Shown: piece by piece, positions 35,039-42,663 of the stretch | Layout of the letters: the number at the start of each line of letters is the position of its first letter | How positions within the stretch are numbered: the first letter of the stretch is position 1 | NCBI GenBank assembly: GCA_036386415.1 | Contig: DASVVT010000035.1 | Span: forward strand, 1-64,000 | Source: DASVVT01 sp036386415 | GTDB taxonomy: Bacteria > Acidobacteriota > Blastocatellia > Pyrinomonadales > Pyrinomonadaceae | Direction of reading: 5' to 3' | DNA length: 64,000 nt | The notes under the pieces: model-generated | What the model saw: the letters and a program-made list of their open reading frames with translations, nothing else | Database searches by the model: none | What the model was told of the DNA's origin: nothing | Translations under genes and position numbers: made by a program

Positions 35039-35134
35039 TCGTTTTCAGTGAGGGAATACGCTGCCTGCACTGCTCAAACTATCGGAGACGGACGAAGGGT
35101 GCGATATGAAACCGATTAAAAAGAGGAACGCCCG

Positions 35135-36082
35135 ATGAACACGAATGCTCCGACAAAGCAGAGGGAGGGAATGCTCCCCGGACTCGAAATCGCTATCGTC
35201 ACGCGCGTCAGGGAAATCGTTGACGGCTTCAAAGTCCGCCGCGCACTCCCTTCTGCCAAGCGGCGCATGGTCGGCCCCTTCATCTTCTTAGACCAGATGG
35301 GGCCGGAAGTGCTGCGGGCAGGTCGTGGCCTTGACGTAGCGCCGCACCCGCACATCGGACTCGCCACCGTGACCTATCTCTTCGAGGGCGAGCTCATGCA
35401 CCGCGACGGACTAGGCACGGTGCAGCCCATCCGCCCCGGCGAAGTCAACTGGATGACAGCCGGGAGCGGCATCGCACACTCCGAACGAACGCCGCAGGAG
35501 ATGAGACTGTCAGGATCAGAGCTGTTTGGCATTCAGTCATGGGTCGCCATGCCAAAAAGATACGAGGAGTCCGATCCTACCTTCGCTCATCACGGGGCGG
35601 ACGAGTTGCCGATTGTGGAGGGCGAGGGCAAGCGCGTGCGCCTCATCACCGGATCACTCTATGGCGCTCAATCCCCCGTCCAGACGCTCTCGGAGATGTT
35701 CTACGCGGACATCACGCTTGTAGAGGGCGCGCGCCTCCCCGTGCCCGCCGAATACGAGGAGCGCGCCGCATATATCATCGAAGGGTCGGTCGAGCTTCTA
35801 CCCGACGACGGAACTTACAGCGCCGGGCAAATCCTCGTCTTTAAGCCGGGCGCGGAGATCATACTGCGAGCGCATGAGTCTTCCCCCGCACGGATGATGC
35901 TCCTGGGCGGGGAGCCTATGGACGGAGCGCGCCACATCTGGTGGAACTTCGTCTCCAGCTCAAAGGAGCGGATCGAGCAGGCGAAGGAGGACTGGAAGGA
36001 GGGACGGTTCGCGCCCGTTCCCGAAGAGACGGAGTTCATCCCGCTGCCCGATTCGGGGCCTGCCGTCGTGCGGTATCCCTAG
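35135..36082 (+). CDS. Pirin-family protein
   Basis: 315 residues, two cupin domains. The N-terminal metal histidines are in APHPHIGLATVTYLFEGE and GSGIAHSERTP, and the family C-terminus (AEIILRAHESSPARMMLLGG) is present. Bacterial pirins bind iron or nickel and act as quercetinases or as redox-sensitive partners of enzymes such as pyruvate dehydrogenase. GAGG lies 7 nt before ATG 35135. It leads a plus-strand run with TerC, amphi-Trp and FMN reductase. A weak hairpin with a T tail (GATGAGGGTTTCATCCTTTTT, from about 36114) follows. Confidence 0.92.
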   Translation: MNTNAPTKQREGMLPGLEIAIVTRVREIVDGFKVRRALPSAKRRMVGPFIFLDQMGPEVLRAGRGLDVAPHPHIGLATVTYLFEGELMHRDGLGTVQPIRPGEVNWMTAGSGIAHSERTPQEMRLSGSELFGIQSWVAMPKRYEESDPTFAHHGADELPIVEGEGKRVRLITGSLYGAQSPVQTLSEMFYADITLVEGARLPVPAEYEERAAYIIEGSVELLPDDGTYSAGQILVFKPGAEIILRAHESSPARMMLLGGEPMDGARHIWWNFVSSSKERIEQAKEDWKEGRFAPVPEETEFIPLPDSGPAVVRYP

Positions 36083-36210
36083 TGGGTAGCAAGGACGCGA
36101 GTGAATGTATTCCGATGAGGGTTTCATCCTTTTTCATTTTGCTCAGATGTGATCGAGGCGGTAGGTAACGGTGAAGCTAAAGTAAACGAACAGTCAAGGA
36201 TCAAATTTGG

Positions 36211-37212
36211 TTGTGGATAGGGTTTAACGTCTTCGTGCTGCTGATGCTCGCGGTTGATCTGGGCATCTTTCACCGTAAGGCGCACGAGGTTTCGATCAAG
36301 GAAGCCGCCGGGTGGAGCGTCGTGTGGGTCACGCTCGCCCTTCTCTTCAACTACGGCGTTTATCACTTCTTGGGGCGGCAGGCGGGAATGGAGTTTCTGA
36401 CCGGCTACCTGATCGAGAAGGCGCTGTCAGTGGATAACATCTTCGTCATCGTCCTCGTCTTCGCCTTCTTCAACGTGCCGCCCCGTTACCAGCACCGCGT
36501 CCTCTTCTGGGGCATCATCGGCGCTTTGCTGATGCGCGGCGCGATGATCGGCGCGGGCGCTTACCTCATCAAGCAGTTCCACTGGATCATCTACGTCTTC
36601 GGAGCGTTTTTAGTAATCACTGGATTGAGGATGGCGACGCAGACGGAACACGCGATAGAGCCGGAGTCGAATCCCGTGATACGGCTCGTGCGCCGCTTTA
36701 TACCCGTGACGAATCGTTATCATGGGCAGAACTTCTTCGTGCGCGAAGCCGAAAAGCCGGGCGGTTCGCTGCGCCGCGTCGCCACCCCGCTCTTCGTGGC
36801 GCTCGTGCTCGTCGAGACGACCGATCTGATATTCGCGGTGGACTCGATACCGGCGATCTTCGCCGTCACCGAAGACCCTTTTCCCGTTTACACCTCGAAC
36901 GTCTTCGCCATCCTCGGCTTGCGCTCGCTCTACTTCCTGCTCGCCGGGGTGATCCATAAATTTCACTATCTCAAACTCGGTCTCTCAGTCGTGCTCATCT
37001 TCGTCGGCGCGAAGATGCTCCTGATGGACGTGTACAAAGTTCCCATAGGACTATCGCTCGGCGTCATTGCGCTCGTTCTACTGCTCTCGGTCGTCGCGTC
37101 GCTCGTCTTCCCCAAGAGCGCGGAGGCGCATTCGCCGGTGGAGCATGACCCGCTTGCGCCCGTCTCCGAGGACGCCGTCGCACCGATTGAAGCGGATGAT
37201 AAAGTTACGTGA
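36211..37212 (+). CDS. TerC/Alx-family membrane protein, TTG start
   Basis: 333 residues with about nine helices. WIGFNVFVLLMLAVDLG, EKALSVDNIFVIVLVF and TTDLIFAVDSIPAIFAVTED are TerC signatures; the two acidic motifs are thought to move manganese or other metals. An in-frame TAA at 36178 leaves TTG 36211 as the only usual start codon, 10 nt after AAGGA. The acidic C-terminal tail is cytoplasmic. Alx/TerC proteins respond to alkali or metal stress, in keeping with the neighbours. Confidence 0.92.
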   Translation: MWIGFNVFVLLMLAVDLGIFHRKAHEVSIKEAAGWSVVWVTLALLFNYGVYHFLGRQAGMEFLTGYLIEKALSVDNIFVIVLVFAFFNVPPRYQHRVLFWGIIGALLMRGAMIGAGAYLIKQFHWIIYVFGAFLVITGLRMATQTEHAIEPESNPVIRLVRRFIPVTNRYHGQNFFVREAEKPGGSLRRVATPLFVALVLVETTDLIFAVDSIPAIFAVTEDPFPVYTSNVFAILGLRSLYFLLAGVIHKFHYLKLGLSVVLIFVGAKMLLMDVYKVPIGLSLGVIALVLLLSVVASLVFPKSAEAHSPVEHDPLAPVSEDAVAPIEADDKVT

Positions 37213-37302
37213 GACGGGATGGCGGCGAGCGGGAGCAAGGTAAGGTGAAAAAACTTAGGGCTTGTTAATTCAAGTGGCTTTTAATTCTCAGGAGGCAAGG
37301 TG

Positions 37303-37521
37303 ATGGCGACTGAAAAGGATGTGGAGAAATCGTACCCGACGAAAGAGGTGGTCGCAAAGCTGCGGCGTCTGGCGGACGCGCTGGAAGAGGAGAAGACGTT
37401 TGAGATACAGATCGCCGGCGAGCGCATCTATATCCCTCCCTACGCAACAGTCGAATTCGAGTACCAGCGCGAGGGCGAGGAAGAGGAAGTGGAGATCGAA
37501 GTGAAGTGGAAGCGGCACTGA
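37303..37521 (+). CDS. Amphi-Trp domain protein
   Basis: 72 residues. An N-terminal segment (SYPTKEVVAKLRRLADALE), a beta-rich middle (IQIAGERIYIPPYATVEFEY) and an acidic stretch leading to WKRH match the amphi-Trp domain family of unknown function. ATG 37303 sits 7 nt after AGGAGG and is preferred over a GTG at 37300. Confidence 0.8.
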   Translation: MATEKDVEKSYPTKEVVAKLRRLADALEEEKTFEIQIAGERIYIPPYATVEFEYQREGEEEEVEIEVKWKRH

Positions 37522-37616
37522 CGACACGCGGTTGGTGAGCAAGTTTGCCGTCCGCTTTAATCGGCTGTCTCAGCCATGACTAACCTTAACCTACCCGACC
37601 GTAAGGAGAGATTAAA

Positions 37617-38171
37617 ATGAGCAAACCAGTTCGCATTCTCGGCGTCGCCGGAAGTCTCCGGCGCGAATCGTACAACCGCGCCGCCCTGCGCGCCGCAACC
37701 GAACTCGTGCCCGAAGGCGCGACCCTCGAAACCTTCGAGCTTGACGGCATACCCGGCTTCAACCAGGACGAGGAGCAAAATCCGCCCGCCAAAGTCGTGG
37801 AGTTAAAGAAGCGGATACGCGAGGCGGACGCCATCCTGTTCGTGACGCCGGAGTACAACTACTCCGTTCCGGGAGTATTGAAGAATGCGATTGACTGGGC
37901 GTCGCGTCCCTACGGCGACAGCGCGTGGAACGGCAAACCGGCGGCGATCATGGGCGCTTCGATTGGCGCAATCGCTACGGCGCGCGCTCAATATCATCTG
38001 CGGCAGATGATGGTCTTCCTCAACATGTTTCCCATCAACCAGCCGGAGGTGATGATTGGCAACGCCGCAGAGCGATTTGACGCCGAGGGGAATCTGACGG
38101 ATGACACGACGAAAGAGTTCATCCGCCAGCTCCTCCGGAATCTTGTGGAGTGGACGCGGCGAATCGGGTAA
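37617..38171 (+). CDS. NADPH-dependent FMN reductase (quinone/chromate reductase type)
   Basis: 184 residues. Flavodoxin-like fold with the FMN phosphate loop GVAGSLRRESYNRA and the family motif TPEYNYSVPGVLKNAIDWAS, plus GASIGAIATARAQ. Reduces quinones, azo compounds or chromate using NAD(P)H, in the cytoplasm. AAGGAGAG precedes ATG 37617. A broken NAD(P)-binding gene follows directly, probably once in the same operon. Confidence 0.92.
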   Translation: MSKPVRILGVAGSLRRESYNRAALRAATELVPEGATLETFELDGIPGFNQDEEQNPPAKVVELKKRIREADAILFVTPEYNYSVPGVLKNAIDWASRPYGDSAWNGKPAAIMGASIGAIATARAQYHLRQMMVFLNMFPINQPEVMIGNAAERFDAEGNLTDDTTKEFIRQLLRNLVEWTRRIG

Positions 38172-38188
38172 CCTCAAGGACGTAAAAA

Positions 38189-38380
38189 ATAGAAGTCGCA
38201 CTGATCGGCGCGACCGGCAATTTCGGTACTAGGATTCTGGCTGAGTTGCTGAATCGCAGGCACGAGGTCACGGGCATCGTACGTCACCCGGAAAAGCTAT
38301 AGCCCCATGACTGGTTGGTCGCACAACGGGGTGACATCAACGACGAAGCCGGACTGGCGAATAGAAAAACCGATGACTGA
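38189..38380 (+). pseudogene. NAD(P)-binding (NmrA/YwnB-like) protein remnant
   Basis: AAGGA (38176-38180) is followed 8 nt later by ATA, not ATG, and then a clear Rossmann start: VALIGATGNFGTRILAELL, VTGIVRHPEKL. A TAG at 38300-38302 interrupts the frame, and the same frame goes on as PHDWLVAQRGDINDEAGLAN before homology ends. So it has a lost start codon, a nonsense codon and a missing 3' end. Confidence 0.75.
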
Positions 38381-38444
38381 AAGATCACGTGACCAACCTC
38401 CGATGTCCCCAATCACAGACGCGCTGGCCGATCGACAGGCGACC

Positions 38445-38831
38445 TCACGTTGGCAGGAGTGTGTTTACAAGCAGCTCCATGCGCATCCCGAGCTGAACGC
38501 TTTGCAGCAGAACGCCGCTCGCGCTTCGGACGACGGCAAGAGCCATGTCCATGAACGCGCCGATCAACACAATGTTCGTGACGGTGCCGACGCCTGGCTT
38601 TTCACGAATCGGTATCCAGAACAGCAGCACGAGAGCCCCGACGATGATTGAGGCTGTGCCAAGTTCGATTCCCGTCAGTTGAGCCAACCCGTCGCCGAGC
38701 ACGTCCCATGGGCCGAGCCCCAGATTGGCCTGTTTCGTAAACGCGACGCCTATACCGATACAAGCCAGTCCCGCGAGCAGCTTTGCCCACCGGCTAAATG
38801 GGATACTGAATAAAGAAGAGATCAATCGCAT
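38445..38831 (-). pseudogene. YczE/YyaS-like membrane protein, 3' truncated
   Basis: About 128 residues. LAGLACIGIGVAFTKQANLGLGPWDVL, continuing with a typical second helix and KPGVGTVTNIVLIGAFMDM, matches the N-terminal half of the YczE family (about 200 residues, five helices). The sequence then drifts into unrelated residues and stops. ATG 38831 corresponds to MRLISSLFS; a TTG at 38849 is also open. It follows rnk by 25 nt. It converges on the NmrA-like remnant, so the joint between two damaged genes lies near 38.4 kb. Confidence 0.65.
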
Positions 38832-38856
38832 ATCTGAAGCCCACGGCAAAAGAAAC

Positions 38857-39279
38857 TCACAGGTGATAGTCGCCCTTCGATTCCGGCTGGTAGAGGACTT
38901 CTTCGACTTTCAACCTACGCACACCCGACGGGACTTCCCACTCGATCACGTCACCGCGCCGGTAGCCGAGCATCGCCGTCCCGATGGGGGCCAGAACGGA
39001 AATCTTGCCCTCGTCGTAATTCGCTTCTGTCGGAAATGTCAGCCAGTAAATCATCTCCTCGCCGGTATCCAGGTCTTTTAGGCTCACCGTCGAGCGCATC
39101 GTGATAACGTCCGGCGGGATGCCCTTCTGCTCGACGACCTCTGCCCTCTCCAACTCTTCCTCTAATCTGTCCACGTATACACGGTTCGCATCGCCATCGC
39201 GCTCGCGGGCGAGCTCGATCAGCTTTGTGAGCCGCTCATGATCCGGCTTGGTGATATAGATGTTAGTTTCCTTCCCCAT
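38857..39279 (-). CDS. rnk: Rnk-like GreA/GreB-fold regulator
   Basis: 140 residues. An N-terminal coiled-coil-like segment (ERLTKLIELARERDGDANRV) and a C-terminal FKBP-like GreA/GreB domain (STVSLKDLDTGEEMIYWLTF, APIGTAMLGYRRGDVIEWEVP, ending ESKGDYHL) match Rnk, the regulator of nucleoside diphosphate kinase, which also binds RNA polymerase. ATG 39279 follows GGAGGAGG closely. It lies in the operon of copy E with the universal stress protein. Confidence 0.87.
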   Translation of the reverse strand: MGKETNIYITKPDHERLTKLIELARERDGDANRVYVDRLEEELERAEVVEQKGIPPDVITMRSTVSLKDLDTGEEMIYWLTFPTEANYDEGKISVLAPIGTAMLGYRRGDVIEWEVPSGVRRLKVEEVLYQPESKGDYHL

Positions 39280-39330
39280 AACCTCCTCCAATCTTTTATC
39301 CTCACTGCTTCCGCGCGGGACAGAAAAGCT

Positions 39331-40227
39331 TCAACCTGATGCCCGAGCTTTTCTCAAAGTTCGCGCGGGGGCGCGCACGACAACAACAGAGCAATGCGCG
39401 TTCATCGCGACCGCCTCGGAGACGCTCCCCAGCAGGAATCGCTTGAAACCGCGCCGCCCGTGTGAGCCGACGACGATCAGATCGGCTGCCCATTTTTGTG
39501 CCTCTTCTAAAATTACCTCTTTCGCGTTACCGGAGAGTACCGCCCCGGTCGCTTTCAACCCCGCAGCAGCCAGCACTTGTTCGGCGCTGCTGACCGCCTC
39601 TTGAGCCTGCTCGTCGTGCCTCACTCTGGAGCGTTTGAGCGCCCACGGCTCTTCAACGCTCACGACCTTAAACTCGCTCCCTTCGGGCCAGGGCCGTCCG
39701 GCGAGGGCTTGAGCCGCCGCCGCCGAAGTCTCCGAGCCGTCGGTGGCGAGCAGCACTCTCCTCCCGCTGTCCAGAGTGTGCGCGCGGTCTTCCGCTAGGT
39801 CACGCACGATCTGAACGGTACAAGGGGCGTACGAGACGACCGCTCTGGCGACGCTGCCCAGCATCCAGTGCGCCAGGTCATTGCGGACGTGAGCGCGGAC
39901 GAAGATCAAATCCGAAGACCACTTCCGCGCGAAAAATGGGATGAGCTGTCGGGGGTCGCCCCTCGTCACGACCACTTCTGCCGGAATGCCGACCTCTTTC
40001 AGGCGCTCGACGGCGAGGGCTGTTATCTGTTCGCCCCTCCTCTCCATCTCCCGCCGCACTGTGGCCTTCCCGTAGCCTTCTTCGCGCCACACCTCTTCGG
40101 GGACGTCCGCGTCCGCTACGACCGAAAGCACATGCGCCGTCGTATCGTCAGGCCAAGGGCGTACTCCCACCGCGCCGACGAGGACTTCGGTCGAAATCGC
40201 CGAATCAACTGCAACCAGTAGCTTCAT
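39331..40227 (-). CDS. Tandem universal stress protein
   Basis: 298 residues, two UspA domains. The second keeps the ATP-binding motif (VGSHGRRGFKRFLLGSVSEAV); the first is degenerate (VRAHVRNDLAHWMLGSVARAV). These cytoplasmic proteins accumulate in starvation, hypoxia or dormancy. It is the second gene after promoter copy E, with a short gap after the SDR fragment and before rnk, and is the clearest stress marker in the putative regulon. Confidence 0.93.
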   Translation of the reverse strand: MKLLVAVDSAISTEVLVGAVGVRPWPDDTTAHVLSVVADADVPEEVWREEGYGKATVRREMERRGEQITALAVERLKEVGIPAEVVVTRGDPRQLIPFFARKWSSDLIFVRAHVRNDLAHWMLGSVARAVVSYAPCTVQIVRDLAEDRAHTLDSGRRVLLATDGSETSAAAAQALAGRPWPEGSEFKVVSVEEPWALKRSRVRHDEQAQEAVSSAEQVLAAAGLKATGAVLSGNAKEVILEEAQKWAADLIVVGSHGRRGFKRFLLGSVSEAVAMNAHCSVVVVRAPARTLRKARASG

Positions 40228-40274
40228 CGTTCAACACCCTCATCACCAGCCCGCGTTCGAGCTGGGGTAAATAA

Positions 40275-40568
40275 TCACACTGCTGAAACCGATTCGGGCA
40301 AAGTCTGCCCGCCATCCACGACCAGCTTCTGTCCGGTAATAAACTTCGCCTCGTCGGAAGTAAGGATCAACATCGCGTGGGCGATATCATCGGGTTCGCT
40401 GAGCCTGCCGATGGGGATGGCATGCTCCATGCGACGGAGATAGTCTTCACCGATGGAGTCTAGGCTCCAGTCATGATTTTGCCGGAGCCTTCCGCCCTCA
40501 TTCTCCCACCTCTCGACGGCTTCCCCTTCAATACTCAACTCGTGGATGTAATAGTCTATAAAACCCAT
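40275..40568 (-). pseudogene. Short-chain dehydrogenase, C-terminal fragment only
   Basis: 97 residues. IPIGRLSEPDDIAHAMLILTSDEA and FITGQKLVVDGGQTLP are the end of an SDR enzyme. The Rossmann GxxxGxG site and the YxxxK catalytic pair are missing. Even so, AAGGAG lies 5 nt before ATG 40568 and promoter copy E is about 50 nt upstream, so the fragment is probably still translated. It may serve only as the operon leader for the universal stress protein gene. Confidence 0.75.
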
Positions 40569-40620
40569 GATTTCTCCTTCAATGTCCCGTTTCGCCGAGA
40601 GCGTTCCTCCTTATAAGAAT

Positions 40621-40684
40621 AATTTAACGAAAGACGAGTCAGGCCGGTAGCGTGACATCACCTATGAAACACAAGTGTTTCCAC
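40621..40684 (-). promoter_or_regulatory. Two-box promoter element, copy E
   Basis: Minus strand: GTGGAAACAC (40675-40684), GTGATGTCAC (40652-40661), 23 bp apart, then 25 nt to TAAATT (40621-40626). The boxes are the least exact apart from copy J, but both keep GTG....CAC. Predicted start near 40614, 45 nt before the SDR fragment ATG. The rest of the gap 40569-40839 holds nothing else. Confidence 0.65.
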
Positions 40685-40839
40685 GCTAATTCGCCCCCTC
40701 TGCATCTTCTAATCTATCAACAGTTAAGGATTATTCAACGCAGGAAATGAGGTAATGAGGATGAACGAAAAAAAGAATTGAGCGCATACGATGGTCACTA
40801 TTTTGAAATCGCCTTCTGGCCTCTCCATATAACTCAAGA

Positions 40840-41355
40840 TCAATCGAAATGCACCCCTGTGACTTCCATCAGCACACCGGCGCGTTCTGAATCGGGACTG
40901 ATTCCCTCCAGCAAAATGCGTACATTGATCGCTTCATCCGGCTCAAGCGCAGTCTGCCGCGCGGGGATGACAACCACCGTGCGTTCGCGTAATGGGTAGC
41001 TTTGCGCGTCCAGAACCGCGCCGCGCATTTCCAGCCCGCTGACGGTGCGCCCCGTAGTGTTCCTCAGGGTCGCGTTCATCTCGACCGCCATATTGTTGAA
41101 GGGACGCTGCGCTTCCGTAGCTACCAACTGTTCCACCACGATCTGTTCTCGCAACTGCTCGAACTCCGGCGCTCCCGGACGGATCGCTCTTTCAAGTCGC
41201 GGCTCATTGAAACTTCTTGAGTAAGGCTGCCTCACAGACAGATGAAGCACACCCATCAGCAGCAACACAAACAGAGTGGTAATGATCGCGGCGACGAGAT
41301 AGATAGGCCACCGTAGATCAGGCTCTTTAATCACTATTGGCCCCCCATATGACAT
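40840..41355 (-). CDS. Membrane-anchored protein with FxLYD-like domain
   Basis: About 171 residues. One N-terminal helix (WPIYLVAAIITTLFVLLLMG) anchors an extracytoplasmic domain of beta strands (MAVEMNATLRNTTGRTVSGLEMRGAV, AVLDAQSYPLRER), the pattern of FxLYD/DUF3426-like domains. ATG 41355 is chosen because GGGAGG lies 6 nt upstream; the upstream ATG at 41376 would include it. It follows the zinc-ribbon gene at 41411 and probably shares its promoter, copy F. Confidence 0.7.
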   Translation of the reverse strand: MSYGGPIVIKEPDLRWPIYLVAAIITTLFVLLLMGVLHLSVRQPYSRSFNEPRLERAIRPGAPEFEQLREQIVVEQLVATEAQRPFNNMAVEMNATLRNTTGRTVSGLEMRGAVLDAQSYPLRERTVVVIPARQTALEPDEAINVRILLEGISPDSERAGVLMEVTGVHFD

Positions 41356-41410
41356 AACAATCCTCCCTTTAAACATGAAAACTTACTTACTCTCCCGCGC
41401 TGCTGTGACC

Positions 41411-41641
41411 TCAGGCGGGCAGGCTGTCGCTCGGCGCGGTTGAAAACCTGATGGCGAAACTGTGCCCGCAGTCCTTGCATATGTATCGGTCGTTTTCGCG
41501 CGCACCCACGACAAGCCAGATTTGAGTGCACTGCGGGCACTCAACAAGCCAGCGTTTCAGAATCTCAAGCCAGCTTTCGCCCGCCCTCTTTTCAGTCCTG
41601 CCTCCCGGTAAAACGATGTACCCGTTATCATTTCTTGCCAT
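41411..41641 (-). CDS. 76-aa zinc-ribbon protein
   Basis: Two CxxC pairs (VECPQCTQIW, YICKDCGHSF) form a zinc ribbon preceded by a basic helix (AGESWLEILKRWL). Likely binds nucleic acid or protein; function unknown. ATG 41641 follows GAGGGG. The leader of about 220 nt back to copy F resembles the one upstream of Dps. Confidence 0.7.
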   Translation of the reverse strand: MARNDNGYIVLPGGRTEKRAGESWLEILKRWLVECPQCTQIWLVVGARENDRYICKDCGHSFAIRFSTAPSDSLPA

Positions 41642-41871
41642 GCCAGATACCCCTCACAGCGGAATCGCCTTGCGGTGACCGCGCTTCACGCATCCACTTG
41701 CTCAAGCACACCCTTTGATAAACCTCGGCCCTCGCTACGCTCACTGATTAATTTGCTGCTGATCGCGCGCTGCTAGAACTCCAACGGCATTCGTGTGATG
41801 CGACTATTCTCGCCCAGTGACAGTCGCATCGGCCTGTAAGTCCGTCGCGCGCAGCGATCAGCATCTTCTAT

Positions 41872-41935
41872 ACCTTAGAGGAGAGGGCTGGCAGGAGATA
41901 GCGTGTTAACTCCTAAGTCGCGCGGGTGTTAACAC
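41872..41935 (-). promoter_or_regulatory. Two-box promoter element, copy F
   Basis: Minus strand: GTGTTAACAC (41926-41935), GAGTTAACAC (41903-41912), 23 bp apart, then 25 nt to TAAGGT (41872-41877). CTGATC follows at 41856-41861. Similarity to the Dps promoter (copy I) continues for about 70 bp into the leader. Nothing else is seen in the gap 41642-42027. Confidence 0.78.
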
Positions 41936-42027
41936 TTGACCTATCGTGCGCACGAAACGCGCAACATCTGTTGACTTTAGACAGCGGGTTGAGAAGCGGT
42001 ATTAATGGGCTGTGGAGGATGGGAAGC

Positions 42028-42663
42028 TCAATCGTGTTGCTTGTGCTCCCTGACGTGGAGCGCAAGCTCGACGCGGTTGCTCAGACTCTTTTTGTCAAGG
42101 ATGCGGCTGATGTGACCCTCAACCGTCCTCAGACTGAGGTTAAGTTCGGCGGCGATCTCTTTATTGCTTAAGCCGCGAGCGACCGCCTCGGCGACGCGCC
42201 ACTCCGCGTCCGTTAAATCTTCATCGCGTATCAGCTCATAGTCGTCTGTCTCCTGCTCTCCGAACATGCGCGCGAGGTCGGAGTGAGTCCGCTGCACCCG
42301 GTCGAGAATGCTCTTGACTACCGCCGCGAGTTCCTCCGGCTCGAAAGGCTTTGTGAGATAGGCGTCCACGCCCGTGCGGAATCCCGCGATGCGGTCGGCG
42401 GTCTCGTCCTTCGCCGTTAGGAAGATGATCGGGATGAGACGTGTGCGCGCAGCCGAGCGTAGGTTACGCGCGAGCGCGTAGCCGTCCATGCCCGGCATGC
42501 GGATGTCGCTGATAATAAGATCGGGTAGGCTTTCGGCGACACGCACCATCGCCTCCGCGCCCCGGCGTGCCGTCACCACTTCATAACCTTCCGCTCGCAG
42601 CGTCTCCGACACAGCGAGCAAGAGGCTCGGATCATCATCAACGACCAGTAGCTGTTTCGCCAT
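42028..42663 (-). CDS. NarL/FixJ-type response regulator
   Basis: 211 residues. Receiver domain with LVVDDDPSLLLAV, phosphoacceptor aspartate in LIISDIRMPGMDGY and the lysine of YLTKPFEPEEL; then a LuxR-type helix-turn-helix (TDAEWRVAEAVARGLSNKEIA, LRTVEGHISRIL). It binds DNA as a dimer once phosphorylated. ATG 42663 has GGAGGG upstream and overlaps the kinase gene by 26 nt, so the two are partners. Its own transcription starts from copy G, which makes it the prime candidate for the protein that reads the two-box element. Confidence 0.93.
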   Translation of the reverse strand: MAKQLLVVDDDPSLLLAVSETLRAEGYEVVTARRGAEAMVRVAESLPDLIISDIRMPGMDGYALARNLRSAARTRLIPIIFLTAKDETADRIAGFRTGVDAYLTKPFEPEELAAVVKSILDRVQRTHSDLARMFGEQETDDYELIRDEDLTDAEWRVAEAVARGLSNKEIAAELNLSLRTVEGHISRILDKKSLSNRVELALHVREHKQHD

